Shown here: positions 26,901 to 40,215 of the stretch, one piece after another
Layout: every line of letters starts with the position of its first letter
How positions within the stretch are numbered: position 1 is the first letter of the stretch
NCBI GenBank assembly: GCA_022749755.1
Contig: CM040452.1
Location: 17,626,350-17,690,349, forward strand
Direction of reading: 5' to 3'
DNA: 64,000 nucleotides
Origin: Azadirachta indica
Lineage: Eukaryota; Streptophyta; Magnoliopsida; Sapindales; Meliaceae
Translations under genes and position numbers: made by a program
Notes under the pieces: generated by a model
Database searches by the model: none
What the model saw: the letters and a program-made list of their open reading frames with translations, nothing else
Told to the model about the DNA's origin: nothing

Positions 26901-28356
26901 TTGAAAATCATGAGCCAAAAGTTATCCCAATGAGCAGCAGTGCCACTGGAAGTGGTAGGGATGGTGAAGATCCAAGTGTAAATCAGGATGGCGTTGGGAC
27001 TTTCGATTTTGCCAACAGTGGAATTGAGCTCGATTCTATGTCATTGAATGTTGATCCGATGTATGGATTTGCTGACAAAAATCCATCTGTACCAGTTGGG
27101 AATGCAGAAGTAATTGTCCTTAGTGATTCAGAAGATGAGAATGACCTACTAGTATCTTCTGAAAACATCTACAGAGACAATAGAAACAGTGCTGGTGGGG
27201 TTTCTTATCCTGTTCCTTCTGCTGGAATTGCTGATTCTTACCCTGAAGATCCTGCTATTGGTGCTGGTGGGGATTCTTGCTTGGGTTTTCTTACTACCAA
27301 TGACAATGATTTTGGGATGCCCCTTTGGCCATTACCACCCGGAACCCAAGGAGGCCCAGGCTTTCAGCTATTTACTTCAGATTCAGATGTTCCAGATGGC
27401 TTAGTGGATTTGCAAAGTGGCTCTATCCACTGTCCCACGACAATGAATGGTTATACATTGGCTCCAGACACTGCAATGGGGCCTGCATCTTTAGTCCCAG
27501 GTTCAACCGTTGGTCAGCCTGCTGCTGACATGGGTGATGGCTTAGTTGACAACCCCTTGGCATTTGGTCGGGAAGATCCTTCTCTTCAAATATTTCTTCC
27601 AACAAGACCATCAGATACGTCAGTGCAGTCTGACTTGAGAGATCAAGCTGATGTGGCCAATGGTATCCGCACTGAGGATTGGATATCCCTTAGGCTTGGG
27701 GATGGTGCCACTGGCAGTCACAGTGAGTTAGCAGCTACAAATGGATTAAATTCAAGGCAGCCAGTACAATCCAGAGAGAGTGCTATGGATTCTTTAGCTG
27801 ACACTGGTTTGTTCCCTTATTCTATTAAGAGATACAGTTTTGTTTAAATTTATGATATCAAATCACTGATGAATTTAGTGTAAAGAAGTTTCTTGTTGCT
27901 TTTCACAAGGATGCATGTTTGTAATTATTTAGATCCAGTGTCACAAATGCTAGCGGTGGAAATTGGTCGGGAATTAATATGTTTAGTGTTGTAGGAACTT
28001 CTAATTTTCAACCTTATTCCTATTTATATTCATAATTCTCTATTTTTAGGTTTTGATTGAGTTGGGGATTTGTGCCATTTTGTGGTAGGCATTGTTCAAG
28101 CATGTATTAAAGCATCGCGTGTGATTGCTGGAAAATCATTCTGCTGTGCTGTATTTCTTCTATATATATTTTTTTAAATAATTGTTTAAGGTGTCTGGCA
28201 TGTTATTCTTCTGCAGCTTCTCTGCTTCTTGGTATGAATGATGGAAGATCTGGGAAGCCAAGCAGGCAAAGGTCGGATAGTCCTTTCTCATTTCCTCGCC
28301 AAAAACGTTCTGTGAGACCACGATTGTATCTGTCTATTGACTCAGACTCGGAGTAG
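18253..28356 (+). CDS. SIZ1: SUMO E3 ligase SIZ1 (SIZ/PIAS family)
   Basis: Nuclear E3 that transfers SUMO from the E2 SCE1 to chromatin and stress-response targets. Exons: 18253-18276, 19044-19124, 19773-19815, 20377-20449, 20670-20835, 21050-21180, 21934-22002, 22872-22959, 23049-23124, 23396-23469, 23774-23881, 24564-24725, 26181-26285, 26398-26478, 26582-27806, 28217-28356; 2646 nt, 881 aa, close to Arabidopsis SIZ1. Domains: SAP about 11-45 ([20 protein letters not shown]); plant-specific PHD about 112-168 ([27 protein letters not shown]); PINIT about 175-340; SP-RING about 366-425 ([23 protein letters not shown]); SUMO-interaction motif near 605 ([10 protein letters not shown]); basic C-terminus QKRSVRPR. 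Intron 13 has a GC donor. Introns 7, 10 and 11 carry CT/AT microsatellites and intron 3 a G-rich tract. Reading through the last intron gives an alternative tail. Confidence 0.97.
20132..20175 (+). other. G-rich tract in SIZ1 intron 3 (possible G-quadruplex)
   Basis: Six runs of three or more G on the coding strand within about 44 nt (GGG, GGGGG, GGGG, GGG, GGGGG, then nine G), with short T/TG spacers. This fits the simple G-quadruplex pattern and would be present in the pre-mRNA. Confidence 0.6.
22346..22391. repeat. Compound (CT)n-(AT)n microsatellite in SIZ1 intron 7
   Basis: Direct CT run passing into an AT run; intronic. Confidence 0.9.
23523..23569. repeat. (TC)n microsatellite in SIZ1 intron 10
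   Basis: Over 20 uninterrupted TC units, starting about 50 bp after the exon 10 donor. Confidence 0.9.
23935..23963. repeat. (TC)n microsatellite in SIZ1 intron 11
   Basis: About 14 TC units, again close to the 5' end of an intron. Confidence 0.85.
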
Positions 28357-30051
28357 AAATTTTGGACCTTTTAATTGTGAAATTACCAACCGAGCTCATG
28401 GTTGACCTTTTTGGAATAGAAGGCTTTCTCTCTTGAGTGGTTCGGTGATCAGGCCCCCTTTTGAATTGGAAGAAAGTTGGACAAATATTTCGGAACTCTG
28501 TGAAGTGCTGCTCAATGCGGTGTAGCAAATACACAGTAGCACTAAGCTTGCAAAATAGGTTTCCTCAAAAAAAAAAAAAAAAAAAAAAATTGTGCCAGCA
28601 GCTGCAGAATTTTTCCCTTGTTCAGAGATATGGGCCCACTATATTGGGTTGGATTTCATGTAAGTTTCTCTTTGAGCTATTTCTTATATTTGTTTGATTT
28701 AATCGGGTTTCTATAAGCACTTGCCCCTGGGTTGTTATCAGAGGTCTGCAGCAGGTCCGGTGCTGGTAAATTGTACAGAAGAGATAGTGATTTAATCTGA
28801 AAGTTGGAATTGATCCATTGGTAAAACCTCTGGATGGTAGTAGGGGAAGCCCCCCTTAGGCGATACAATTATCTGCTTTGTCTCTGTTTTATGATGAGAT
28901 CAAAATAGCCTGTAAATGTTTACTCATTCAATTATTTATATAGGAAATAAAATTTTCCAATGAATAATTAATTATTTTTTTCACACACAGTGTTTTGTTA
29001 CTATTTAGCTATTTGGTGTCTTTATCATTAGGGAATTATTTCTTAATTTCATTGTTAAACTTGGAGGAGACTTCGGCTATTGCTACCAATTGCAAAATTA
29101 TCTCTCGGTCACAATCTTTTGAATTTTACTATCTTTTGTATATTATAATAGTGTTGTATGGTACTATTACGTGTCTCTGGACTTTTTCTCAAAATGAGTT
29201 TATTCTTCGCATTAATTTTTGTGAAGTAATATCTTAGACTGCTTGGCAGGTTTAGTGCCAAAAAATGAGCATATATGTCACCATCTACTGAGTTGTCAGA
29301 TAAGAAAAATGGAGGGACTAAAAACTTGTTCATCTCAAATAATCTTCCGTATGGATGCATGCATTGTACGATGGTCCTGTTATCTCATGCTTGCTTAAGA
29401 TGTTCAGAATCAGAAATTGCTCAGCATAGGAAAGTGACTGAATTGGGCCGACGCAGCTGCCCTTCGTCTCCCACTTGGTGGATCCGTCCGTAAGAAAATT
29501 TTCTTTCACGATGAGCGGTAACACTACACATAAGCTCATATCATAGTCCCGCTGGCGACAGCAGGTCACGTGGACCAATAGACTTTGTTTTATATGAAAT
29601 AATATTAACATATTAGCATATCAGTTACCAATAAATTCGGCTTGCGCTATTCATTTTAGCTATTCACTCGAATGTTGACAGGGAAGACTTGGTTACTTTT
29701 CGACAAACAAGTACCAGCTAACTTTTTAGGTCGGAAAATCCTCTACTAATATAAGAATCATTAAAAGTTACAACAATTTTGGGGAAACTGGCATATTCAA
29801 TTTTGTTTTCTTTGCCCATGTCGTTCCTGAGAGGCATCAAAAGGTTGCAATTTCCGGACTCCAGTTCTTTCCATCATAAAATCTTAACTGCTACAGCTGT
29901 AGCAAAAATCCGATCCAACTTTATACCCTTCAATTATATCATTAACAGTCATAAATAAAACAATGTGTCTTAACTTCAGATGTTCTGAACAAACGCTAGT
30001 GACAGGCAACGATCTTTTTGGGTTGGCAGAACATTAGGCAGCAGCATTTTG
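28357..30051. other. SIZ1/GTF2H2 convergent intergenic region
   Basis: SIZ1 (+) and GTF2H2 (-) end toward each other here. A run of about 23 A lies at 28567-28589 in what is probably SIZ1 3' UTR. No further gene is seen; the open frames are short and lack family features. Confidence 0.55.
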
Positions 30052-33000
30052 TCATTCTTCATTAGTAGCAACAGGGTTTGAGTGCCTAAGGCTCTCACAT
30101 CCTGGGCAGTTGTGCAAACTTTCATGAATGTAGATGTCACAATCAAGGCAGAAATATTTTTTGCATTTTGGGCAAGCAACACAAAAGCCGGGTTTGTTTC
30201 CTGCATTACAACCAACAGATGATGAGAGCAGAAGAAGAAAATCACCCAACTGACACAGATGACTAAACATTTAACCAATTTTTATATGGAGCAAAGAGCA
30301 AATATACGTACAACCACAAATATGCATACAATATTCAGGCAGGAAAGCTTCCTTGCAAGTCGCTGGTAACATTTTGGGAGTTTCTTATTTCTGTCTTTTA
30401 TTCACCTGGTAACATTTTGGAACTTCAACCTCCCTCAACTTCCATCCTGTTCCCTTACGGCAGGGCTTTTGTTGTTTTTGGATGGGAAACTGACCCTTTA
30501 CTATTTAGGATAGTAATAACATTTCTAAGCTTGTACCCTAGCAAGGAAGTTGGTGACGAATCTCTTATTCATTGCTGGTTTATATAAGAGTTCAAACAGA
30601 AAGAGAGAGAGAGAGAGAGAGAGATAATACTCACAAAGATGGTTAGCTCATCTTGTCAGCTGCCTTTTGTTAAGCTAAGGCAGCAAAAACGGCTACCACA
30701 TTTCAGCATCTTATTGTGGCTTGGTGGTCATCTGTATGAATTGCTTTTTACAAATACTCCATCTTTCCCTCAGTATACAGTTACAATCCATCACTGTAAT
30801 TTTTTTTTCACTTATGCACAATTGAAAGGTTCTTTAAGATGTGTAGTAGACACATTTTGGTTCCTCATATGAGAATTGTCTAAAAGCATCAAACTGTCTA
30901 CGACTCTCAACTTACCTTTTGATGACACTGAAACATTGTGTTTCATGATAAGTCTAAGATATGGACGAAAGGAGTTAATACATTTCCTGTATGATGTTTG
31001 TTTTGAATACCGTCATTCACTAGGTAATCCTTAATTCAGTTCTTTTCATGAATCACTTTAATAGTAATCACAACTTGACCATAAGACACAGCAAACATAA
31101 TCACCAACATGTTTTAAAAAAATCAGTTCAAACACGCAGCTGCTTAGGAATTGCAAAGCTTCCCACATAACCACTTACCAGGACTGAGAAGGCTCTGTTG
31201 GCAACCAAAACAAGTTGATTGTGATCGGTTATGCAGATCCTTAAAATGTAATGGAGGAACCTCATCAAATGGTGCAATTGGAAAGAGATGATGGTATGAC
31301 CTTGCCAAATGGGGTGAAGAAACAAGTTGCAATCCACAAATACGGCATTCAGTTGGTAGATCACAAACACGAGCTTTGCATCTTGGACAAGTGTACCCCA
31401 CACCAACCTTAGCTTCTTTATGACACGAACAGATTGAAATGGAGCCCTCTGCCGCTCTTTGTGGGAAACCCATCTTGATCAAATTGGCAATTGCAAATTC
31501 AGCTATTGCTGGAGGTGGGGGTGCATGCTCCAATATCAACTCCTTAAGGTGGGACTGCACAACCACAAGACAATATGAAACGCAAAATAGTCATGGAGGA
31601 TCCCTTTTTTCTTTATCCCTGTTAACAGGTAAGGAGTGTCATTACATCCAGAAAAATGGAAAAATAGATCACAGAAAACATCTTTCTCTCTCCTCATTTA
31701 TGATGACTCTAATTATGGTAATTCAAAGTTGATATAGAGCTTATGCTCCAATTCCTGAGACGTCAATAAATTAAATCATTTCAACCCCACTTTGTCTCAA
31801 GACACCAATTAGTCTTTCGAACTCACCTCATCCAATGCAACAGAATATGATCCACCAGTTTCTTGGCACAGATGTTTGCATATGAACATTTCTGCAGAGA
31901 GACCAATAACCGAACATCTTATCTTAGATTTCTTGCATTTCTGAATGGTCTCCATTATATCTCCAGGATCACAAGTACTGAGAGCAGAATATACGATCAG
32001 TACTTCACGATGTCCATATGATGGAATTTGATTGAGTAACCCATGTACGAGATCTAAGGCATTCTGTAACGAGGAATCACCTGAGCATTCCAACTTACCC
32101 ATCAAAACTTTGACATGAGACTCAGGGCTCCCACCAAGATCAGTCAAGCAATGAGCAATCCCATCCTTTATAGTCACCAGCCCAACTTGACTAAGGGGAT
32201 TCTGATCAAAAAACTCCCTGATAAAAGCCCCAACTTGTCTTGCAACCACAGCCATCCTACTTGGTCGAAAATCCATCTCTGTAGCTGCCTAAATACATTA
32301 CGGAAACAGAGAGAAAAAATACTTAGAATTCTTATAAAGAAAAAGAACAACTTCCATAACATCTACACCTATGTCTTTCATTATTGATTGAAAATAATTC
32401 CTAAATCACACCACAGTTTTCTAAAGCCCCAAGCAATTTTCTTTTAGATATGTTTGACATGCTTTCCAAGTTTTGATATTCTGTACCTAACAAAGTCCCA
32501 GAAAAGAACACAATACCACTTTAATGCTCAATTAGTTGTAGTTTACAAAAATGCAAGAATCTTACTCATTTTTCTGAACTACAAACCCACCAAAAGGAAA
32601 AGGAAAGTGCAAATTCCACAATATCAGAAAATTAAACCTCTCTTTACACAAAGAAGAGAAAATTTCAATCACAAAGGCGAGGAAAGTGCCTTCAATAAAA
32701 TAACCATGAAAAAAGCTTCAAACTTTAATCCCCGAAAATTCTAAAAATTTGAACTTGAGCAAACTTAGAAACACGTCTATCACCAATATCTACTATATCT
32801 TCTCCTGAGTTGTTAATTTCATCAACTGTAAAAAAACACTCTCTACCATGAAAGCATACTACTCAACTTAAATAATAATACTCATAAAATAGAAAGCACA
32901 CCCGAGAGAGATCGATGACGATGTAGAGATATCGAATGAGACCCTTTTGGATTCGAGCAGTAGTGGCAGTTAAGGAACGGGCGCGGAGGCGACGGCGATA

Positions 33001-33183
33001 TTGAGCATGAGATATGATAGACTCATCAATGGGTCGAAGACGACCTGACTCATCCTCTTGCAGAGCCTCCCATGATCTGTCCTCGGCGTAGCTTCTTTCC
33101 CAAGCTTCAATGTTCATATCCTCCTCATCGTCATCTTCTTCCTCTGCTTCTCCATTTAACCGCCTTCCATCACTATTCTTCAT
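30052..33183 (-). CDS. GTF2H2: TFIIH core subunit p44 (GTF2H2/SSL1 orthologue)
   Basis: Subunit of the TFIIH core that binds and stimulates the XPD helicase in transcription initiation and nucleotide excision repair (nucleus). Exons in transcript order: 33183-32902, 32288-31827, 31554-31179, 30200-30052; 1269 nt, 422 aa, matching the plant family. The acidic N-terminus (EEEDDDEEDMNIEAWERSY) leads to the Ssl1/vWA-like domain at about 85-250 (YLYIVIDLSR joined to AATEMDFRPSRM, IREFFDQNPLSQVGLV, LGGSPESHVKVLMGKLE, SCDPGDIMETIQKCKKSK-type block). C-terminal zinc modules follow: CSCHKE...YTCPRCKARVCDLPTECRIC, then CFGCQQ and a C4/RING-like block CPKCKKYFCLDCDIYIHESL HNCPGC. Introns are GT-AG. It lies tail-to-tail with SIZ1. 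Intron 3 carries a GA microsatellite. Confidence 0.96.
30602..30624. repeat. (GA)n microsatellite in GTF2H2 intron 3
   Basis: About 11 GA units on the + strand, read directly. Confidence 0.85.
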
Positions 33184-33649
33184 TTTTTTTATTTACCTAA
33201 ACCAAACCCAAATACAATACAATGCAATAAAGTTATGAAAAGGGTGTTTGAGGTGAAGGAAAGAGTTTCAGTTCAACGGCAGCTAGGCACGGGTCTCTCT
33301 AGATTATCAGCTGACGGAGTTTATGTCTGGACCTGGCATAAGGATCCCAGACGGTGCCGCCTACTGGGGGTTTTGCAACAGACTCGCGTTTTGAGTTGTG
33401 GATCTCTCGTTACTGCTAATTGGCAGGGATGAGAGGATTTAAAATATTTTTCTTTTTAATTTATAATTAATTATAATTATTATCTGCGATTGTCTGATTA
33501 AGGAGTTAAATGAATCAAAATTTGAAGATTTAAAAACTGGAAAATGTCCATCCTTTATTTTTTTAATTTAAATTTGAGTGAATTTAAGTTTTTAAATATT
33601 TAATTAATTGTATTATTCAAGAAAAGAGAATAGCTAAATCAACTATTTA

Positions 33650-33722
33650 CGCCCACCGTGGGGCTCGAACCCACGACCACAAGGTTAAGAGCCTTGCGCT
33701 CTACCGACTGAGCTAGACGGGC
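33650..33722 (-). tRNA. trnK-CUU: tRNA-Lys (anticodon CUU)
   Basis: A 73-nt cloverleaf on the minus strand starts GCCCGTCTAGCTCAG and ends CCACGGTGGGCG, with a perfect 7-bp acceptor stem (GCCCGTC... pairing with ...GGTGGGC allowing G-U). The D arm is TAGCTCAG...TAGAGC, the anticodon loop is CTCTTAA (CTT), and the T arm is GTGGGTTCGAGCCCCAC. No intron; the CCA is not encoded, as expected for a nuclear gene. It sits between the GTF2H2 start and the TMEM209-like stop, with a T-run not obvious at once after the 3' end. Confidence 0.96.
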
Positions 33723-34221
33723 TCTGCTGCTATTAATATTCCTACTTTAATGTTTAAGAATACCTGCAGCAAGTGTTGCATAGACCACACCGAATGAAAG
33801 CCATGCCATTTCGGCAGGTGACGTCATGTAGAGGCAACGATACAAATGATTAACTTTGCTCGCTTGGAATAATGCCTTGTACTGAAGCACAATTCCGACA
33901 AAACTTTGTCTAGTTTCTTTCTTGAATAATCTTAATCTAAAATAGTTTATACCTATCATCGTTTTCTACAGGCAACCTGAATAATAAATTTTTGGACCGT
34001 GAAAGTGCATTTCCAAGAATGATCTGCAAGCACACAATATCCATCAAGATTTTGAACGGTTCTCTTAAATAAAGAGGTTTCAACTAGTCGACAAATTGTC
34101 ACACAAGCAGCTTGATGAGATTAGCAAGAGTTGATATATATGTCCCTGGTCGCCAATGTCTTTAAATAAGCAGGAGAAAATAAACAAAACTGCATAAAAG
34201 TGCACCATGCCTGACAAGTAC
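33723..34221. other. Intergenic region and TMEM209-like 3' flank
   Basis: No coding signal; probably the 3' UTR of the next minus-strand gene plus the upstream region of the tRNA gene. Confidence 0.5.
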
Positions 34222-37200
34222 TCAGTCTTCATCTTCTGAATCAAGAACTGGGAGGATGCTTAAGGCTGAAGAACCGAGATGCATGCCCCGAACTATGCCT
34301 CCATATCCGACTTTAATCCTGTAACAAAGAAGCAGGATAGAATCCCATAGTGCAGTTCTTCCCTGAGATTAAAGATCAAAACAATTGTCATTTCAAACAA
34401 TGATACATAAATATCACTGACAAAAATAAAGCACTGTCATACATGTTTGTACAGCGAATTATTGAAAGACAACAAACTGCCAGGATTAAGTCAATCCAAG
34501 TTGTGAAACATGTGGACTATTTTGGTCAACTAGATCACTTAGGAAACCATCGAATTAATCAAGTCCATTTGGCCTTGAATTAGGTTTCATCATTCTTGTT
34601 ATCTTAAACATTACTCCTGCTGATCTAAGGTCAGCTACAATTCTTCATATCTCGTCTCGCATTCCACCTTTCATTTATCTTTGTGTGTGTGCAAGTGTGT
34701 GTATAAGAGGGTCAAAACCCTCCTTGACACTAATTGGTTAAGGCAGTCACAAACTGTTTATTTATGTTATAAGGTAACTGAAGTCTCCATAGTTTATGCT
34801 CTGCTGGTTAGTTTTAGTTTCCATTTAATGCTTCCTCCCTTAAGTCTTTTCAATCACCCAGAGTGAGCATATCAGATTAACTACGCACCTGGAGAGAAAA
34901 CTGTAGCTTTTTATCCCAGTACAAAGCAAAGATTGGTGGGCTTTGTTTTCCAGCAACCAGCACACATGCTCCTGGGTGAAGAGTGGAAGGAACACCAGAT
35001 ATTACAGCAATGTATTTCTCAGGGAACCTTTCTTTTGGAGGCAGGACACCCAAGAATAATGGATTCTTGCTTGACTGTGCTCCGGCATGGGAGCTAGGAT
35101 CCACATGTAGCATCCACTTTGGGTGCTCTAAGAAGGCACAAAATAAATACAGGAGCAAGTGAGAGTCAGTTGGAAGCTCAATAGACCACTTCTTGTTCTT
35201 TTTTTCATAAACCTCTCCACTTCCAAGATACTCATAATTCTTCAAGCAGGTTCCTTCAGCCAGCCCTGTAAAATTCCACGAGCACAAGTAGCAGCTCAAG
35301 ATTAAACTCGTGCAACACTAAATGGTTAACATAAAATTCAATTGCAGATGACTCTTAAGAGATTCATGAGAGGAGATCAGCATATGCTGAAAAATGAGAC
35401 TCTTACCTCGGATCCTTTGTACTGTATACTCTGCCTGAATAGTACTTTGTGGTAGTAAACCTTTCACCCACTCTCCTTTCATCAATGCATGAAGCCTTTG
35501 ATGTTCAGTTATGGCATCAACACATTCCTGCATGACAGGAATCATTGGATTTTGCTGAGGAGACTGCTGCAGATTGGGTAAAAGCAACTTTGCTGCATGT
35601 GAAAAGATGAACCAAAAGATTTCCAGCCAAAATCAACAACCAAACCCATCAAATGTAACAATAAGCATAGCAATAGTATAGTAGTTTAGAAACAACTTAC
35701 ACATGGAGGCATCTAGAGTCTGAACAAGACTAGTGCGTAACTGATGAAGAAGGCTTTCTTCATCAAGAGTAAATGCCGGTTGCCATTCTTTAGTCCTATC
35801 AACAGCAGAAACAGTAGCTGGACTTCCACTTGTTGGTAAATCACTTCCCACAGGACTAATTGTGATTGAAATACCAAGCTTGGCAGCTGCATTCATTACC
35901 TAAAAAAATTAAAGCTAAAGAATAGTTAGATAATCAACAGTAGATAATGTGTAGAAATAAATTGAGATCATCATATCAACAGATTTTGCCTATCTCAATC
36001 AAGATATTTTCTACAAGGATGCGTTCATCAGAGTTCGAAAACAGTTTTCTTAAAATCCTGAATTTTGACCAAGTTAAAAACTGTGCCAGCTTCTGAATTC
36101 ACTTGCCCTACCACTAATAAGTAAATGCAAACATTATGCAAATCAGGCAGAACTATGGCTGAATCTTAAGATTTTTCAAGTTAAATTATGACAACATATC
36201 CTTCTTTTCGACTAAAAGTTAAAAAAAAAAAAAATTAGGCTGTAATGAATGTTTACTTAAAAACACTAGCCAAACTTAGTAATAGTAAGCAAACCTGAAT
36301 ATGACTTGTTTCAACCTTGTTGAGTAGAGGATTTAGCAAAACTGAAGAAAACCACTGTCGGAGGCGATCACGCCACAGCTCGATTTGAGGATAGATGCCC
36401 AAATGCTCGAAAGCTTCAATAGACTCTTCCAAGGACATTGGAGGAGGGAAGTCGCCCTCTCCTTTCTTTGGGGGAGTGGTAAATTTCTGGGAACCAGGAG
36501 ACATCCTCACAGGCCTCAAAGGTGTACTCCTCGTAGTTCCAGATGTCTTAGCTGAGCTAGCAACAGTAGTAGGACTGGTTATCCCAAAACTACTAATGGT
36601 TGGTGGCGGTGTTGCCAGTTTCCCGGCTGATTCACTGATTTTCTCGTCTACTTCTGCCAAGAATTTTTCAAGTTGTTCTTCAGTCATTATCTCTTTACCA
36701 TGCGATGGTCTCTTGCCTGACCAAGGAGTCGAGACTGCTTGATCCCGAACCGGAGAAGTGTGGACAGAAGGTAGGGTTGAGCTAGCAGCGGGGACAAGAT
36801 AAAGAGATGAGGGAGAACTCTGTGACTTGGATGCAGTGCTGAAAGAACTCATCCTGTTCCCACCACTGGCATTTGATCTTTCACTTTGGGATTTATGATT
36901 TGAACTGGTAATTGGCTGATGAAGTGGAATAAGGACATCTGGAGATAACGGTCTACACTTGGGGGGTTTCTTTGAAGTTTCAGATAGAGCTTGTTCAACT
37001 TTTGGCTTTATTCCCAAAAGCCCTAATTGCTGGTTTGTTAGATGTGGTTGATCCTTAGTTCCTTTGCTTGTCCTTCGCAGAGAGACGATTTTGAGAAGCG
37101 CAGATATACTTCCAACGAAGATTAAAACCACAAAAGCTTGTGTTGTCTTTGCCAAGAAGTCTGGAACATGATAATTGAACATTCAAATTCAGCAAGAAAA

Positions 37201-38944
37201 CCACAGAATGTAGTTCCAACAAACAATGAGATTCCATTAGAAAAAAAAAAAACTTACAAGCTGCATCTTTGGATAAATTTCTGGATCTCAGCTTGTCAAT
37301 CAACCCATTCTCCCTTAATTAATTGAAATGACAAATTGGGTAAGACACATGTTTAAGTTCATACTATAGCAACCTAAACAAAAAATATATATAAAAATCT
37401 TCACAATAACTTGGAAAGAAGAAAAGGAACACCTCAACAACACTACTTCTACTTGATAAACTGGAGAATAAACAAAAGAGAATGGATGACTGAAAGCTCA
37501 TATTTTCTTTTTTCAATTAAACAGAACAACATAACATGTGAAAAATTATCCCTTTCCTTATTCTTTTTCTTTCCCTTCTTGGTAACAAAATGATTTTTTT
37601 TTATTTTTGTGAGAGAAGAAGGGAAAATTAGTCTTCATTATGTCCTAACGTTCTTGAAAGCATAAACACTCCTGGTTTATGTTATCCCTTCTCTTAAAAT
37701 CTCAAAGGTGTGCTCCATCATCCATCAATATCAAGCAATACTCAATCTTATCCAAAAATTTTCCCTCCAAGCAACCAAAGCCTAAAACCCTCACAAAACT
37801 GGAAAACCAACCAAAATGAAGACCGCAGACCTCAAAAAATCAAAAGCTCCACCAAAGTCCCACCTCAACCCTAGTCTACCAAGCTCCACTATGACAGAAC
37901 ACCTCAAACAATGAATGAGACATAGTTTCTAATTATCTTCTTTTATTTCTTTCTGCAACCATAAAGTTTCAAGAAACAAAACCAACCCTAAGAAGTAACA
38001 AGCCCCTACACACACAACCACAAAGCAAAAGAAAAGAGTAATAAACCACAAAAAAAAATAAAATAAAATAATTAAAACAGATGTTAAATACAGTGTCAAT
38101 CATAATCTGTAGATTGGCAACAAAAACCCAGATTACCTGCAGTTGTAAAAGTTGAATCTTGACCATTAATTTCTCTAATTGAGCTACAAAAAACATACAA
38201 TCTTAGACTAAATTTTGTTTCAGACGCATATGTCGCTGTAAATATTGTTTTTAGCAAATAGTTTTTTAAAAGGCTGGATTTTTGCCTACCATAAAAGCTT
38301 CAGTTGCAAAGTAATTGTATCTTACACATGTGTTAATGTTCGCAACCTTATAAATGCATATATAAGTGTTTGGGCAAAGATTACACAACGAAAGTGTTAA
38401 TGGCAGAACACCTCAGGCAAAGGAATACAGTTACTCAAATTTCCAAGTCCTCTCCTTTACATCCCGTCGGAAACTAAATCGTACATATCAATTACAAAAG
38501 AAAAAAGAGCATATATTAACACCAAGCCTTCACTAAAACCCTCTCACAACATTCCGTAGCACCTAAAACAGATACCCTATGATGTCATCTCTCGTCAAAA
38601 CTCGGCAACATCCGAAAGCCACGTTCCCGAATTCATCCACACTAACAGCATTCTCATAAACACGGCACATTGCACATTCTTTAAACTTCCAGAGACTACA
38701 CTAGTACATAAACAAAATATACGAATACGAATATGTAAAGCGGGTACCTTGACATGATGGAAAGAAGAGCGAAGGCGGAGGCGGAGGAGAGAGAGAAGAC
38801 GAAGATAAGAGTAGATTTAGAGGGCTGGAGGCTCTTGGCTGTGAGGGCGGCAGACAGGGCTGGGTTCTGGTACACCGCGAACTTGCTGGGCTTCGTTGTG
38901 GACGATGTGCCCTTATTATCTCTCGCTCCTCCGCCAGATTCCAT
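34222..38944 (-). CDS. TMEM209-like membrane protein (cytochrome b561 N-terminal domain family)
   Basis: Integral membrane protein related to animal TMEM209, a nuclear-envelope protein that binds nucleoporins; the plant function is not established. Exons in transcript order: 38944-38748, 37313-37258, 37160-36295, 35899-35701, 35592-35407, 35265-34889, 34362-34222; 2022 nt, 673 aa. N-terminus: FAVYQNPALSAALTAKSLQP, then TM1 about 43-63 (STLIFVFSLSSASAFALLSI), TM2 about 91-113 (AFVVLIFVGSISALLKIVSL), a long serine/proline-rich linker, and a conserved C-terminal domain (GIYPQIELWRDRLRQWFSS, ECVDAITEHQRLHALMKG, LEHPKWMLHVDPSSH, LYWDKKLQFSLQ), ending LDSEDED. Intron 1 (37314-38747) is the longest. 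All introns are GT-AG. It resembles the protein annotated in Arabidopsis as cytochrome b561 amino-terminal protein; there is no evidence it binds haem. Confidence 0.92.
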
Positions 38945-40086
38945 TGCGGTTGGCTGTTCAGGTCATTAGTGAAGAGTGTTTGCAATTTTTATGGAGGATT
39001 TTGAGAGGGTTTGTCTTGAGAGGCGATGCAGTGTTTTTCTAGTTCAAAATCACAGTTAAAAAGTTCCGACCTTTCTACAGATGTTTATTTATATATATAT
39101 ATCTATTAAAATTTAACCATTAAAATATTTAATTTTGTATTGGACGATGTTTTCGCTTTTCAATAAAAAAAATTCCTATATTTTATACTTTACATATATG
39201 GTAGACCGATCCAACAATCCTATATTTTTTCATATATATTTATATATATATATATATATTTAAAAAATTTGTAAATAATTATCACAAGTTTTTATAGCAA
39301 ACTCTAAGTTCGGTGTGACGTGACATTTGATGGATAAATATACCATATATTTATCACACTATCTCACTAATCATTTAATAAACGAAAAGAACCTATATAT
39401 TTCAAATTTTTATATCAAATTCTAATCACAGATAATATGTAAGGAATAAGTATTCGTGAGTGATAAAAAATATTAAAAATTGTGAAAGTATAGTGTGTTT
39501 GGTTTAGATTTTGACTATTAATTTGACTTAAAATTAGAGATAATAGTTTGTGACGTGGCTATTAATACGATACAAATACAACACAAAATTAATGAGTTCA
39601 AGTGAATTTAAGATGATATAATTATTAAACCATTAACATAATTAATAATTACATCAAATTTAAATTTAAAATATTCCATACATAAACTATTTATAATATA
39701 ATTAACTAGTTTAATAATTATAACCTCTTAACTTATTTATAATTTAACAAATTTATTTTATATCTTTGACATTTTAAAACATAATTTAATTATATATTTT
39801 ATATTTTAAAAAGCATTTACTTATACCTAAAATAAAATTGATTTAAGGTTAAGTAGCTTTTATTTTTTTTGTTTAAACTTTAAATATGATTAAAATCTAA
39901 ATATAATTAAAATTTAAATACGAATGATATATTTATTTATTTTTTTTAAAACAAAATATCATTCAGATAAAACAAGTGCCTTATTACAAATATGAGTATT
40001 TAAACTCCCTTTTTAAATGTTTTATTACGAATATAGAACCTTGGACATATCTTTTAAATGGGATTAAATTAATTTAAATCTTAAAT

Positions 40087-40134
40087 ACAATCTCGTCTCA
40101 AGGAAATTTAACAATCTCGTCTCAAGGAAATTTA
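40087..40134. repeat. 24-bp direct tandem duplication
   Basis: Two perfect copies of a 24-bp unit starting ACAATCTCGTCTCAAGG (40087-40110 and 40111-40134). Confidence 0.9.
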
Positions 40135-40161
40135 ACTTACATTAGAATAAGATTATATGAG

Positions 40162-40215
40162 TTAGTTTTATTTTATGACAATTGTACATTAGTTTTATTT
40201 TATGACAACTGTACA
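40162..40215. repeat. 27-bp direct tandem duplication
   Basis: Two copies of a unit starting TTAGTTTTATTTTATGACA with a single T/C difference (40162-40188 and 40189-40215), only 27 bp after the previous duplication. Confidence 0.9.

Noticed and set aside
38158..38204. Exon-like stretch in TMEM209-like intron 1 (acceptor TTGTAG, donor CAG/GTAATC)
   Set aside because: Including it breaks the frame into exon 2; direct joining of 38748 to 37313 gives the conserved protein.
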